Of a stretch of 64,000 bases of DNA, positions 26,501-34,694 are shown one piece after another. Position 1 is the stretch's first letter, and every line of letters starts with the position of its first letter. Location: NCBI GenBank assembly GCA_031409855.1, contig JANNYA010000226.1, positions 7,968 to 71,967 of the forward strand, given 5' to 3'. The notes below the pieces were generated by a model. That model was not told the origin of the DNA. It worked only from the letters and a program-made list of their open reading frames with translations, and did not search any database. A program made the translations under genes and the position numbers. The stretch comes from JANNYA01 sp031409855. GTDB taxonomy: Bacteria > Pseudomonadota > Gammaproteobacteria > Xanthomonadales > SZUA-5.

Positions 26501-26786
26501 AAAGCCCATCCTCTGTGCCCACATAAATACGTCCATCCGGGCCAGTTGCCATGGCGTAAACCGTATTTTGCGGCAGGCCATCTGTGGAATTAAGCACCCG
26601 ATAGGGGCTAAGCAAGGCACTATTGGGTGTTGCTGCGGCCCCCTGCAGCACGACAACTTCATTGGCAAATGCAGAGCAAGAAAGCAAACACCCCAGAAAA
26701 GCAAAAATTAGCGCGCCTACACGGTTAATTCGGCGCTGAGTCCGAATGACAGTGTTACAGACGACTCCTTTTTTCCAGCGCTGCAT
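23532..26786 (-). CDS. Propeller-sensor membrane diguanylate cyclase (GGDEF)
   Basis: 1084 residues. After a signal sequence (IFAFLGCLLSCSAFA) come repeated two-component-regulator propeller blades (YAMATGPDGRIYVGTEDGLS; LWIGTGRGLSRL; GPIWIGTASSGIARA), then a Y_Y_Y-type domain (YSRESRIRYRTQLLGLE ... LPGGEYVLKVWAQD), a transmembrane helix (NPWLAVIAAVALIYSGTW), a short coiled segment and a GGDEF domain (about 895-1060). The active-site loop is GGEEF (964-968), an active variant. DPLTGCYNRR and DIDYFKKINDEFGH are intact. The RxxD inhibitory site upstream of the loop is absent, so product feedback is probably missing. The periplasmic propellers would sense a ligand and control c-di-GMP synthesis. 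It is convergent with acuI. Confidence 0.93.
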   Translation of the reverse strand: MQRWKKGVVCNTVIRTQRRINRVGALIFAFLGCLLSCSAFANEVVVLQGAAATPNSALLSPYRVLNSTDGLPQNTVYAMATGPDGRIYVGTEDGLSRFDGVGFTRLSLTQAPREAEMPAAVNAIAVLGAQIWVGTDEAGLWHGDGERWQKIALNGAFEVGARSVTASATQTATATIGVTGIRTRSGGGVWVATTAGVFRCTGHNCVFQQVTAGLDVPEILEGRYHNQAVLWVAAEDQGVLAFEITPDANLAAVKAKFGIAQGLGNTLIRALANWQGALWIGTGRGLSRLRQDAAGQDEMTLWGRDDSAIAAGVFDLLPSLDSQQRPILHAATFGGGLIQMDAQDRWSALTVAQGLPENHLRSLLQSPGAGPIWIGTASSGIARADPGAWVAYTERHGLPHRSVIGVGKARFPDGVESYWLGTISGAVRLENGRWQAFLPSAIAARPIYDIAPRIAGGLWLASDVGLFNWDGKTLNKFSSDNSDLPGFTVLDIEQNGKTGALWLALRHGLAKIEGDQVSAIEGAAGARNLLYVDALAGGSMFVAGMDRLRWIKGDGSIQVIRQPCLAHPAIYSMALAAPAVGKPVEIWVGGRAGISRLRFDPGQGDSSKPDLRPHDVTIQCDQIDAATLGSNWIFEVKFDARGDLYAFGYNGALRLQVAALNALEPDLQRGSGRENPLKKLQIERFDQVDGLPDLEFNRGVMLDNYGRIWASNVGGAAIFDPKPQANLQPNAPLIFTALRVANKAYLANEVLPNGAELHARYRLLSYSRESRIRYRTQLLGLEAMPSVWTADASRNFARLPGGEYVLKVWAQDALGRPYGPIEHSFSVMLPWWRNPWLAVIAAVALIYSGTWLGRLRADALKRKALNLAQSLEAQVRTRTQELADANVQLETLALTDPLTGCYNRRCFYERYLHVPQNKPLLIILLDIDYFKKINDEFGHAGGDAVLVQFALRLQQACKPVFRMGGEEFMILEFAESAPAQQALLEKILRLISLQEFDLGGQKIRVTTSIGAACFSPPSEHTENQAQASHFEQVIRTADAALYQAKQAGRNRAELVEITTAIKISSGPAKFREQERSQEKHPSKD

Positions 26787-26872
26787 CAGCTTCCAGTGAA
26801 CGTCGAACGGAATTGCACCCGCTGAGCATACAATTCACAGCATCACACCGCTATGCGCGCTGCACTTTAACC

Positions 26873-27358
26873 CTACAACAAATTTAGATTTTCATCGGCA
26901 AGCGCCACCATCACTGCTTCGCCGCTATCAGGATCCAAGCGAAACGCGCCAAAGCGCGCGGCTTCGTATTTTTTTGCGCTGCCTTCTTCAAAAAAATAGC
27001 CGTTGGTGCCCAGCCAAATCTGCTCGCCACGCAGTTTGTAGCGCAGCGCTGGTTTGGCGTTTGCCACATTAGAAAGTACAGCAATACCGCGTTGATCAAT
27101 TTGCAACGGCGCCCGGAACGTGCCGCCCCGCTGCCGCTGGGTATCGGTCAATACTGCGCTGAGCTTGCGCGCCAATTCAAAGTTCAGCGTCATGTAGTCG
27201 CCCTGCATCAGCGATCTCGGATCCACCGGTGCCAGGCCTAAAAAAATCAGCTGCCCGTGCGCGCGAATTCCTTCTTTGTGCGCGATCAAGTAATGCACTT
27301 GCCCGAGCACCAACAGCCCGGCTGCAACGATGGCAGCTCGCATCCAAACTAGCTTCAT
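26873..27358 (-). CDS. GDYXXLXY family membrane-anchored protein
   Basis: 161 residues: one N-terminal membrane segment (AAIVAAGLLVLGQVHYLIA) and the name-giving motif GDYMTLNF at 53-60, just after VDPRSLMQ. The family is of unknown function and is found downstream of DUF2157 and DUF4401 membrane proteins, as here. The start overlaps the end of the DUF4401 gene by four bases (ATGA), so it is the last gene of a three-gene operon. The bulk of the protein would be periplasmic. Confidence 0.88.
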   Translation of the reverse strand: MKLVWMRAAIVAAGLLVLGQVHYLIAHKEGIRAHGQLIFLGLAPVDPRSLMQGDYMTLNFELARKLSAVLTDTQRQRGGTFRAPLQIDQRGIAVLSNVANAKPALRYKLRGEQIWLGTNGYFFEEGSAKKYEAARFGAFRLDPDSGEAVMVALADENLNLL

Positions 27359-28356
27359 AATGCCCCCGAGTTTTGCTGACTGACAGCAGATTCAGTGCGT
27401 GAACGCCCGAGCGCAAACGACAGTAACAGCGCCAGCACGCCTATAGCCACGGCCCAGGCGGATTTCTGCAACAAGCTGTTTCCTAAGGCGTAATACAAAC
27501 TCAACAGATTAAAAAATGCGCAGGCGAAGGCAAACGCCATGAGCCAGTTCGTACGCAATTGATACGCCGCCACCGCACCAAAAAGTGCGCATACGATGCC
27601 TATGATCGGTACGCTACTGCTCATGTATTTTAGCTCGCCAAAAAATTCAGCCGACAGGAATAAAATGCCGGGCAGCAATGCCACGGCGATCACCAATGCC
27701 TGCATCAAGGGGCGCATGACAACGGCGTAACCCTCGGCAATCCAATCCGCCTCGCGCTGCAACAGCAGTGTCAGCAAAGCTAGCATCGGGAAAATTGCAA
27801 TGCCCATGCGTATATGGGTGCTGGCAAAGCTGATCGCGCGCGTTGAGGTGTCCCAATTTTGATCCCAGAAGCGCACGGCGCAAGTCCACGCAGTCGCAGC
27901 AAACAAAAAGCTCAAAACACGGTGCACTCGATACGGCAGCAGCAGTCCCAACAACAGCTGAAATGCAAACAGCTGGGCGAAAAACAGGCTGGGCTGCTGA
28001 TCCCCGGCGTATTCAAACATCGGCCAACACATTAATCCCTGCGCCGTCAAACTCAGGGCAAAGGCCACTTGCTGCAGGAAAAATACATGGCGCGCCTGGA
28101 CCATCAGCAGTGCTGCGATAACCAGTAACAAAATGGCAATCACGCCTGCAGCTCCCGGGCTTTCCGGGCGCACCGCCAAGGCCACAAAGAACAGCAAAAA
28201 CACCGCTGAAAACCACGCGCTCAACGCCAGAATCAACGTCAAATACCACGGCCGTTCACCCGCATCAGCCGCCATCAACGCCGTCGCATCGACCGCATGG
28301 CCTGCGCCGCGCAAAACCTCGAGCCAATCCCGCCCCGTGTTTGCATTTGTGCTCAT
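27355..28356 (-). CDS. DUF4401 polytopic membrane protein
   Basis: A 333-residue protein with about ten hydrophobic helices (for example LTLILALSAWFSAVFLLFFV and GAAGVIAILLLVIAALLMV) and a cytoplasmic N terminus that contains WLEVLRGAG. It matches the DUF4401 pattern, a family always seen with DUF2157 proteins; the biochemical role is unknown. It overlaps its upstream neighbour by four bases and its downstream neighbour by four bases, indicating a tightly coupled operon and possibly a stoichiometric membrane complex. Confidence 0.85.
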   Translation of the reverse strand: MSTNANTGRDWLEVLRGAGHAVDATALMAADAGERPWYLTLILALSAWFSAVFLLFFVALAVRPESPGAAGVIAILLLVIAALLMVQARHVFFLQQVAFALSLTAQGLMCWPMFEYAGDQQPSLFFAQLFAFQLLLGLLLPYRVHRVLSFLFAATAWTCAVRFWDQNWDTSTRAISFASTHIRMGIAIFPMLALLTLLLQREADWIAEGYAVVMRPLMQALVIAVALLPGILFLSAEFFGELKYMSSSVPIIGIVCALFGAVAAYQLRTNWLMAFAFACAFFNLLSLYYALGNSLLQKSAWAVAIGVLALLLSFALGRSRTESAVSQQNSGAL

Positions 28357-29372
28357 GACTGTTTACTCCACGCCCGGTGCCAGCCGGTCAGTACCGTGAC
28401 TGAAACCCAGGCGCTCGCCAAAATCCAAATTCCGGCCAGCAAGGCACCGCCTATGTCAAAATTGGGTACCAGCTTCACCAGCCAAACGGTGCTCAGTACA
28501 ATCCAACTTGCCGCCAACATTGCTAATACGGCTAACGCGCGTTTTTGCTGTGCCCAATAGGCAAAGGCAATGTAGACGGCGGTTTGCAGGATGAATAGCA
28601 ACGGGTTTATGGATGCCCATGGCCGTGTGGCACGCTCCGCAAAATGCACGCCTTCCAATGTCGCAAACGTAATCGCCGTCGCGATCGCTATTTGCGTCAT
28701 GCGCGCCCGCACATCGCGCGGCACGATGCGATCCGAAATAAAGGCGAACAGCGCCGCCATGGCCGTACAAATCAGGCCCGGCACCAGCCAATGCAGTTGC
28801 AGCCGGCCGGCATCAGAGGGCCAGAACCCAAACACCAAATGCGCGGGCGCATACAACACCATCGCCACTACCAATACCACCCACCAAAGCAACCAAGCCG
28901 ACAGCGCACGCGCCAGTATCACCAAAGGTACGCCGAGCGCGGCCCAGCCAAAAAATAGCTCGTAGGTATTGGCACCGGTTTGATAAGTCATACCAAAAAG
29001 CGCCAACATTGCCCCGGTCACCACAAAAGCAACCGTCAGCGCAGAACGCCCCAGCACATGTTGATGCCGAGAGTGCTGCCAAGGCAGCACGTGCATCGGC
29101 GGGCGCCAGCAGGCCAAGCCGATGCAGGTAATTAGCAGCGCATCAAGGGCAAAAAATTTGACCATGGCACCAAAATGCTGCCAATTTGCCGCAATCCAAA
29201 AAATCACCGCCGCCGACAAAGACACGATGCCCACGCCGCGCAGCACCCGCACACCAAATTGCCGCCAGCCTGCAAGTGTGGGCCACGCCTGACTCGCAAC
29301 GAGCAAAGTGCGCACAGCAGGCGCACTGAGCCGATAGTGCTCAGCAAATCGATCCAACTCTAAACGTTCCAT
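28353..29372 (-). CDS. DUF2157 polytopic membrane protein
   Basis: 339 residues. The soluble N terminus (LELDRFAEHYRLSAPAVRTL) and the first helix region (GVGIVSLSAAVIFWIAANW) are the DUF2157 signature; about ten hydrophobic helices follow. Function is unknown in the family. It is the first gene of the DUF2157-DUF4401-GDYXXLXY operon and has a Shine-Dalgarno (GAGGT on the minus strand) shortly before its ATG at 29372. The 185-bp gap to the divergent gene at 29558 should hold its promoter; no strong consensus was spotted. Confidence 0.88.
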   Translation of the reverse strand: MERLELDRFAEHYRLSAPAVRTLLVASQAWPTLAGWRQFGVRVLRGVGIVSLSAAVIFWIAANWQHFGAMVKFFALDALLITCIGLACWRPPMHVLPWQHSRHQHVLGRSALTVAFVVTGAMLALFGMTYQTGANTYELFFGWAALGVPLVILARALSAWLLWWVVLVVAMVLYAPAHLVFGFWPSDAGRLQLHWLVPGLICTAMAALFAFISDRIVPRDVRARMTQIAIATAITFATLEGVHFAERATRPWASINPLLFILQTAVYIAFAYWAQQKRALAVLAMLAASWIVLSTVWLVKLVPNFDIGGALLAGIWILASAWVSVTVLTGWHRAWSKQS

Positions 29373-29557
29373 GCGACCTCCAGGTAATGCTTGGATGCTA
29401 GCAAAGTTAGGGGCTGCGGCTGATTGGTTTGCAGAAGCGGTCTAATTGAGGCCGCACGGTATTACTTATTGCGACGCTTCTTGGGCTTGGTGACAGAACC
29501 CTTCATACGCTCGTCCCTAGTAGACTTGTGTCGTCACGATCAGCACGCTGAAATCAC

Positions 29558-30064
29558 ATGTCAGAAACGCATCAACCTCCAATTTGGCTTACGCTGCTCG
29601 GTTGCGGCGTCGCGGGATTAATCTGTGGCTCGCCGCATGGGGGATTTATGCTGTGGATGCTGGCGCCATTTGTCTGTTTTTGGCTGGTGCGCTGCGGCTA
29701 CTTTTTTTTGACCGACGCACGACAGGACGAAACGAAGCCAAAGCGTGCGCGGCTTGCAAGCTTGAAGCTTGGGCTTTGGCTATCAACGATAGGCGTTTGC
29801 TTGTGTCTGCATTTGTATTATGCAAAATCGGCGCGAACAGCTGCGAATGCTTTGCGCGCGCAGATTGAAAGTTATCGAAACACGCATGGCGTCTATCCCA
29901 AAACGATAGCGGCGCTACGCTCACCAGCAAGACCAAATCGTTGGCGCATTATGTATTTCTATCACAACGGCGAACCGTCGCTGCTATATCCAGCGACGTC
30001 TATTATCTTTGACACCTACAAATATAACTTTGAGACTCGCCAATGGGACTATTGGGCTGACTAA
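29558..30064 (+). CDS. Small membrane protein with pseudopilin-like C-terminal region
   Basis: 168 residues, not assignable to a named family. Three hydrophobic segments (WLTLLGCGVAGLICG, LWMLAPFVCFWLVRCGYFFL, LGLWLSTIGVCLCLHLYYA) precede a soluble tail. The tail begins with a helix and ALRAQIESYRNTHGVYPKTI, a pattern reminiscent of major-pseudopilin (GspG-type) C domains, then aromatic strands ending RQWDYWAD. This suggests a pilin-like fold held at the membrane, but no prepilin cleavage site is present. It lies alone between a divergent operon and the convergent rlmKL gene. Confidence 0.65.
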   Translation: MSETHQPPIWLTLLGCGVAGLICGSPHGGFMLWMLAPFVCFWLVRCGYFFLTDARQDETKPKRARLASLKLGLWLSTIGVCLCLHLYYAKSARTAANALRAQIESYRNTHGVYPKTIAALRSPARPNRWRIMYFYHNGEPSLLYPATSIIFDTYKYNFETRQWDYWAD

Positions 30065-30190
30065 ACCTCAGGCGCTGAGTCTGAGGGCTTCTAAGCTACT
30101 TTGGCCGATTTGTGACCGCTTTTGACCAATGAAGCGCGGCGCACTGTTCAGCAGGTCGCACGACTATTTTGTGCGCCATGTTTGCGCTAA

Positions 30191-32647
30191 CTACCTCGCC
30201 CGAATCGAAAACGCTCGGTGAATTTTGGCGTTGCGTTCAAAGTCTGGCGGGATGCTTTTGGCACTGAAATCCTCGACGGAAAAGTGCTCGGCGATGACGG
30301 GGTCAAGCTTGAAGCGCTGCGCGTTGGTAACAAATAGCAGTTCGCCTTGCTTGCTCAGCAAAGTCATACAGAGTGCAATCATGCTGGCGTGATCGCGTTG
30401 AATATCCAGCACGCTGTCGGTGCGTTTGGAATTGCTAAACGTCGGCGGATCCAGATAAATCAAATCGAACGCGCCCTTGGCGTTCGGCTGGGCAGCGGCC
30501 CAATCCAACCACGCCAGCGCGTCCGCCTGCTCAATCACATGCGCGTCCTGATCGATCTGGTTCAGCTCAAAATTCTGCGCCGCCCAGTGCGTGTAGGTTG
30601 GCGACAAATCAATCGAAAGCGAACTCACCGCGCCGCCGTTGGCGGCATATACGCTGGCGCTGGCGGTGTAGCAAAACAAGTTCAGAAAGCGCTTGCCGTT
30701 ACATGATTTGGCAATGCGCTGGCGCAACATTCGGGAATCCAAAAACAGGCCGGAGTCCAAATAGTCATCCAAATTCACCCAGAATTTCTGCGCGCCTTCA
30801 CTGACTTCAAAGTATTCGCCGGTTGCTTGGCGATCACGCCGATATTTGCCGCCGCCTTTTTCCCGGCGTCGAGTCTTCAAATAGACAAACTCCCGCCCGA
30901 GGCCAAACGCGGCTTGCGCACCCGCCACCAATTCGCGCAAACGCCCCGCCGCAACGTCTTCCGGGATATCCATCGGGGCCAAATACTCTTGAATGTGCAG
31001 CCTGCCTTCGTACACATCAATCGCTGCGGAATATTCCGGTAAATCCGCATCATAGGCGCGAAAACAGCTGAGACGGTGATCAGCCAAATAGCTTTTCAAG
31101 CGCCGCAAATTTTTCTCAATACGATTCGCCACCATCTGCGCGCCGGGGCTTAACGGTGGGCCGGATTTTGTTGGACTGGGCTTGGTTTGAGCCGACTTCA
31201 CCGGTTCCAACAATGCCGTTTCGCTGCGCGCCTGTTTGCTGCGCACGGACTCATCGCTTTGCGTTTCCCTGGCATTAAATTCGCTCAAAGTCAGCATGAG
31301 GTCTTTAGGTAAATCCAGGTTTTCTAGGGCCGCCGGTACAAGTTTTGCGGAAGCGGGCTTGGCAGCGGCGGGCTTAGCGGGCGATTCGCTAACTGCCTTG
31401 GTTGCCAGCGGCGTCGGTTTAGGCTCAGTCGAATCTTCCGGCAACGCACGCTGGCCTCGGCTGGCATCAAAAAGCGCCAGCGTGCAGTCCAGCGCGCCGT
31501 TTTTTACCGCATAGCGCTTAATAATGGGCAAATTGACTGCGGTTAATAGCTCAACATCGCTACTGATCAAGGCCGCGCCAAAGCTAGGGAATTCGCGTGC
31601 CAGCATGGCACCAACGGCACGATACACCGGTACCAAGGCACGCGCATTGCCCATCCGCTCGCCATACGGTGGATTGCCCAAAACTAAACCGGCGCTCACA
31701 TTCGGCGGGCACTTTAAGGTGCGGGCATCAGCAACGCTTAAGCGCACAAAGCCAGAAAAACCGGCGGCTTGCAAATTGCGCTTGGCAATTGCGATTAGGC
31801 TGGCGTCGTCATCGAAGCCATAAAAGCGTGGCTCAACACTCAATGCTTTCAAACCCGCAGCCGCCACAGTTTTTGCTGCAGCAAGCTCAATTTCTTCCGC
31901 GTCCCGGGTATAACTTGGGTGCGCGTAATAGCCAAAGTTGCCGTCTTCAGCGCGCTTTAGGCCGGGCGCAACGTTTGCTGCGATTGCCACCGCTTCCAAT
32001 AAAATGGTGCCCGCGCCGCACATCGGGTCAATGAAGCATTCACCGCGTGCGGCACGTTCAGGCCATTTGGCGCGCAGCAGCAGCGCCGCCGCTAAGTTTT
32101 CCTTGATTGGTGCTTCGCCCTGCCCTGTGCGCCAACCGCGTTCGTGCAGCGCATGGCCGCATAAGTCCCACATAATCGCCGCTTCGTGCGGATGCAAATA
32201 CAAACGCAGGCGCACCGCCGGGTTTTCCGGGTCGATATTCGGCCGTTCGACGCTATGATCACGATGCTGATCGATAATCGCGTCTTTCACCCGCAGTGCG
32301 GCAAAGCCAGTATGTGCAATACCCGGCGCACTGCCGCTGACGTCGACAATAAAACTGTGCTTTGGCCCCAGCCATTCCTGCCAGGGCAGCTTTTTCGCGG
32401 CTTCATATAGCGCGTCGGTGTCGGGCGCGGAAAAGCGCGTCAACACCACCAAAATGCGCGACGCCAAACGCGAATGCAGGCAGGCGCGCATCGCGAATTG
32501 AAAATCGCCGCTGAATTTCACCCCGGCCAGTGCCTCACGCGCATCCGGCGCACCAAGCGCAATCAACTCGTCGCGCAACAGATATTCCAGGCCTTTTGGA
32601 CAGGGCGCGAACAGCTCTAAGCCGTGTTTGTGCGAGCTTCGGCTCAT
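30191..32647 (-). CDS. rlmL: Bifunctional 23S rRNA methyltransferase RlmKL
   Basis: 818 residues. The N-terminal half (RlmL) has a THUMP-type start (LELFAPCPKGLEYLLRDEL), motif I PMCGAGTILLEA (208-219) and catalytic NPPYGERMG (325-333), methylating G2445 at N2. The C-terminal half (RlmK) has NLFCYTASASVYAANGG (656-672) and LDPPTFSNS (732-740), methylating G2069 at N7. The fused form is typical of gammaproteobacteria. At about 702 residues the E. coli protein is shorter; the difference is a Pro/Ala/Lys/Ser-rich linker at about 402-502 between the halves. The ATG overlaps the stop of the upstream hydrolase gene by four bases. Confidence 0.96.
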   Translation of the reverse strand: MSRSSHKHGLELFAPCPKGLEYLLRDELIALGAPDAREALAGVKFSGDFQFAMRACLHSRLASRILVVLTRFSAPDTDALYEAAKKLPWQEWLGPKHSFIVDVSGSAPGIAHTGFAALRVKDAIIDQHRDHSVERPNIDPENPAVRLRLYLHPHEAAIMWDLCGHALHERGWRTGQGEAPIKENLAAALLLRAKWPERAARGECFIDPMCGAGTILLEAVAIAANVAPGLKRAEDGNFGYYAHPSYTRDAEEIELAAAKTVAAAGLKALSVEPRFYGFDDDASLIAIAKRNLQAAGFSGFVRLSVADARTLKCPPNVSAGLVLGNPPYGERMGNARALVPVYRAVGAMLAREFPSFGAALISSDVELLTAVNLPIIKRYAVKNGALDCTLALFDASRGQRALPEDSTEPKPTPLATKAVSESPAKPAAAKPASAKLVPAALENLDLPKDLMLTLSEFNARETQSDESVRSKQARSETALLEPVKSAQTKPSPTKSGPPLSPGAQMVANRIEKNLRRLKSYLADHRLSCFRAYDADLPEYSAAIDVYEGRLHIQEYLAPMDIPEDVAAGRLRELVAGAQAAFGLGREFVYLKTRRREKGGGKYRRDRQATGEYFEVSEGAQKFWVNLDDYLDSGLFLDSRMLRQRIAKSCNGKRFLNLFCYTASASVYAANGGAVSSLSIDLSPTYTHWAAQNFELNQIDQDAHVIEQADALAWLDWAAAQPNAKGAFDLIYLDPPTFSNSKRTDSVLDIQRDHASMIALCMTLLSKQGELLFVTNAQRFKLDPVIAEHFSVEDFSAKSIPPDFERNAKIHRAFSIRAR

Positions 32648-33174
32648 GGTGTTTTACTCTTTTCAGATTCAAGCTCAGAAAGAAACAGCGCGAATTCATG
32701 CTCGATCGCGGCCATCGAATTTTTTAGCCGGTGATCATCGTTCAGCAGCACCAATTTGGCACCGTATGCACGCGCAAAGCCAATCACTTCACTGGGGTCA
32801 ATCAGCTCGTCCTTCCAGCCATGAATGATCGTGACCGTGGCGCAACGCATACGCATCGGGGGTTCTGTGCCGCGAAAAAAGATTGGCGGTGCTAATAAAA
32901 ATAACCCGGCCACGTCGACCTGAAGCGATGCCATCGCGCTGATGTAGGCGCCCATGCTGGACCCAACTAGCACCCGATTCGCCTCGCCGGCACTACACAA
33001 GTTTAGTAATTTTTCGATGCGTTCTGGAGCGCCCGCCTCAGTGCCGTAATCTGGCCGCTGGCAGCGGTAATTGCGCGCGCTGGCGATCTCGTCCAAACGC
33101 GTAATTTTCGTTGCATTTGGGCCCGATTCGCTGCCATGCGACAGGATCATTTGGTTAAGGCTGGCTTGCTTCAC
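32644..33174 (-). CDS. Small alpha/beta hydrolase (YqiA/esterase-like)
   Basis: 176 residues with a single-domain hydrolase fold: LSHGSESGPNATK near the N terminus (an oxyanion-type HG), nucleophile elbow GSSMGAY, acid in HGWKDELI and His in DDHRL. This is the size and motif set of small carboxylesterases; the substrate is unknown. Initiation is at GTG 33174, which has an AAGGA Shine-Dalgarno about 7 bases upstream; ATG at 33150 would delete eight residues. It overlaps rlmKL by four bases and follows yggT after 10 bp, so it belongs to the proC-yggT-hydrolase-rlmKL run. Confidence 0.85.
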   Translation of the reverse strand: MKQASLNQMILSHGSESGPNATKITRLDEIASARNYRCQRPDYGTEAGAPERIEKLLNLCSAGEANRVLVGSSMGAYISAMASLQVDVAGLFLLAPPIFFRGTEPPMRMRCATVTIIHGWKDELIDPSEVIGFARAYGAKLVLLNDDHRLKNSMAAIEHEFALFLSELESEKSKTP

Positions 33175-33184
33175 TTATTCGTCC

Positions 33185-33745
33185 TTAAAGTGGCGCAACA
33201 GGCACCAATGCCAACATGATTTGCTGCAGGCCCAGCGCACCCAACTGATGCACCACGGTCAGCGTCAACATCAACACGCCAACCGATAAATCCAGCGGCC
33301 CAATCGGTGGAATCAGGCGACGAAACGGCACCAGCATGGGCTTTACCAGGGCGTTAACCACGTGCATAACTTCGTTATGCGGGCTGGCTTGAACAAAGCT
33401 GGCGATTACAAACACCACCAGCAGCAAAAACAACAGCCAGTAAAGCGATTGCCAGACTAAAACTGTACCCAGCACCAGCGATAGCAGGCCAAAACTCATA
33501 CTCAAAGCCGAGGCCCAAATTACCCCAACAAGCACGACCAGAAAAGCCGCTGAAATATTGAAATTGCCATAGCGCGGAATAACTTTCTCAAACGGGCGCA
33601 GTACCGGCGCTAACGCCATATACAAAGCCTGCACAAAGGAATTATTGAACGGTGCCCGTGCAAGCTGCAGCAGCAGACGCAGCAGTAGCAACCAAACCAC
33701 GGTGCCAAACACGAAATTAATTACCAAAGCGTAAATACCGTACAT
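33185..33745 (-). CDS. yggT: YggT family membrane protein
   Basis: 186 residues containing two YGGT repeats: each has hydrophobic helices followed by a PF-x-K/R-x-I-P segment (LRPFEKVIPRYGNFNISAAF and LVPFRRLIPPIGPLDLSVGV). The protein is an inner-membrane protein; family members are linked to osmotic-stress tolerance and cell division in other bacteria, without a defined reaction. ATG 33745 is preceded by AGGAAT, a better start than the longer frame to 33895, which runs into proC. It lies 31 bp after proC, the usual neighbour in proteobacteria. Confidence 0.92.
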   Translation of the reverse strand: MYGIYALVINFVFGTVVWLLLLRLLLQLARAPFNNSFVQALYMALAPVLRPFEKVIPRYGNFNISAAFLVVLVGVIWASALSMSFGLLSLVLGTVLVWQSLYWLLFLLLVVFVIASFVQASPHNEVMHVVNALVKPMLVPFRRLIPPIGPLDLSVGVLMLTLTVVHQLGALGLQQIMLALVPVAPL

Positions 33746-33776
33746 AGGATTCCTGTAATTGCGACTGGCGTATTCA

Positions 33777-34595
33777 TCAGCCAAATTGTGCTGACAACGT
33801 CTTGCCGCGTGCCGTTGCCGCAGCGATTGCATCACTAACATGGCTGCGAAAACCCACTTGCTCAAACACCGCCAACGCCGCTGCCGTGGTACCACCCGGG
33901 CTAGTCACGCGCTCCCTTAAAATGCTGGCGGGCTCGTCACTTTCAAGCGCCATTTTAGCCGCACCATAAGCGGTATTCAGCACCAGCGCGCGCGCCACCG
34001 CGGGGCTTAGTCCTTGCGCCATCGCCGCCGCCTGCATCGCTTCGATCAACAAAAAGAAATACGCCGGGCCCGAGCCCGAGGTTGCGGTTACCGCGTCCAT
34101 CAACGCCTCGGCGTCCACCCAAACGCTGGCACCGGCAGCATTCAGCAAATTTTGTGCGCTGCTGCGCTGCTCGGCGTTGACATCATTTTCCGCAAATAAC
34201 GCGGTGATTCCCGCACCAATCAGCGCCGGCGTGTTGGGCATGCTGCGCACCAGTTTCGCCTTCGGCCCTAGCCACTCGCGCAAACTCGCTAGCGAAATCC
34301 CCGCCGCAATTGAAATTACCAGTGGCTCAGCTGCCTCGACCTGCGCGCGCAAGCTTTCGCAGACTTCGCGCATCATTTGCGGCTTAACCGCCAGCAGCCA
34401 AATACCCTTTCCTGCAACCGCCGAAGCACTGTCGCTATGCACCGCGACGCCAAAATCCCGTGCCAAAGCCTCTGCGGTGGCGGCAAAAGGCTCCGCAACC
34501 GCAATGCTCGCGGCCGTCTGCCCACGCTTGAGCAAGCCGCCAATAAGCGAGCGCGCCATATTGCCACCGCCGATAAATGCAATAGTTGTGTTCAT
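33777..34595 (-). CDS. proC: Pyrroline-5-carboxylate reductase
   Basis: 272 residues, the standard length. The Rossmann motif FIGGGNMARSLIGGLL is at residues 7-22, KPQMM marks the NADPH-proximal loop, MPNTPALIGAG the middle, and SGSGPAYFFLLIEAM with the C-terminal LRERVTSPGGTTAAAL complete the P5CR signature. It reduces 1-pyrroline-5-carboxylate to L-proline in the cytoplasm. It precedes yggT in the same direction. The gap of 99 bp to rsmI upstream may carry a promoter. Confidence 0.97.
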   Translation of the reverse strand: MNTTIAFIGGGNMARSLIGGLLKRGQTAASIAVAEPFAATAEALARDFGVAVHSDSASAVAGKGIWLLAVKPQMMREVCESLRAQVEAAEPLVISIAAGISLASLREWLGPKAKLVRSMPNTPALIGAGITALFAENDVNAEQRSSAQNLLNAAGASVWVDAEALMDAVTATSGSGPAYFFLLIEAMQAAAMAQGLSPAVARALVLNTAYGAAKMALESDEPASILRERVTSPGGTTAAALAVFEQVGFRSHVSDAIAAATARGKTLSAQFG

Positions 34596-34694
34596 AGTTC
34601 ACGCACCAAATTTACAGCGCGCGAGTGTGCCACGTGCACCGCAGATCGCGCTGGTTTTGGCTAAATGTGTTTTGATGCAAGCGAAAATGGCGCA

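Noticed and set aside
30067..30090. Small hairpin after the 29558 gene
   Set aside because: Stem of about 5 bp with no T-tract on either side; not convincing as a terminator.
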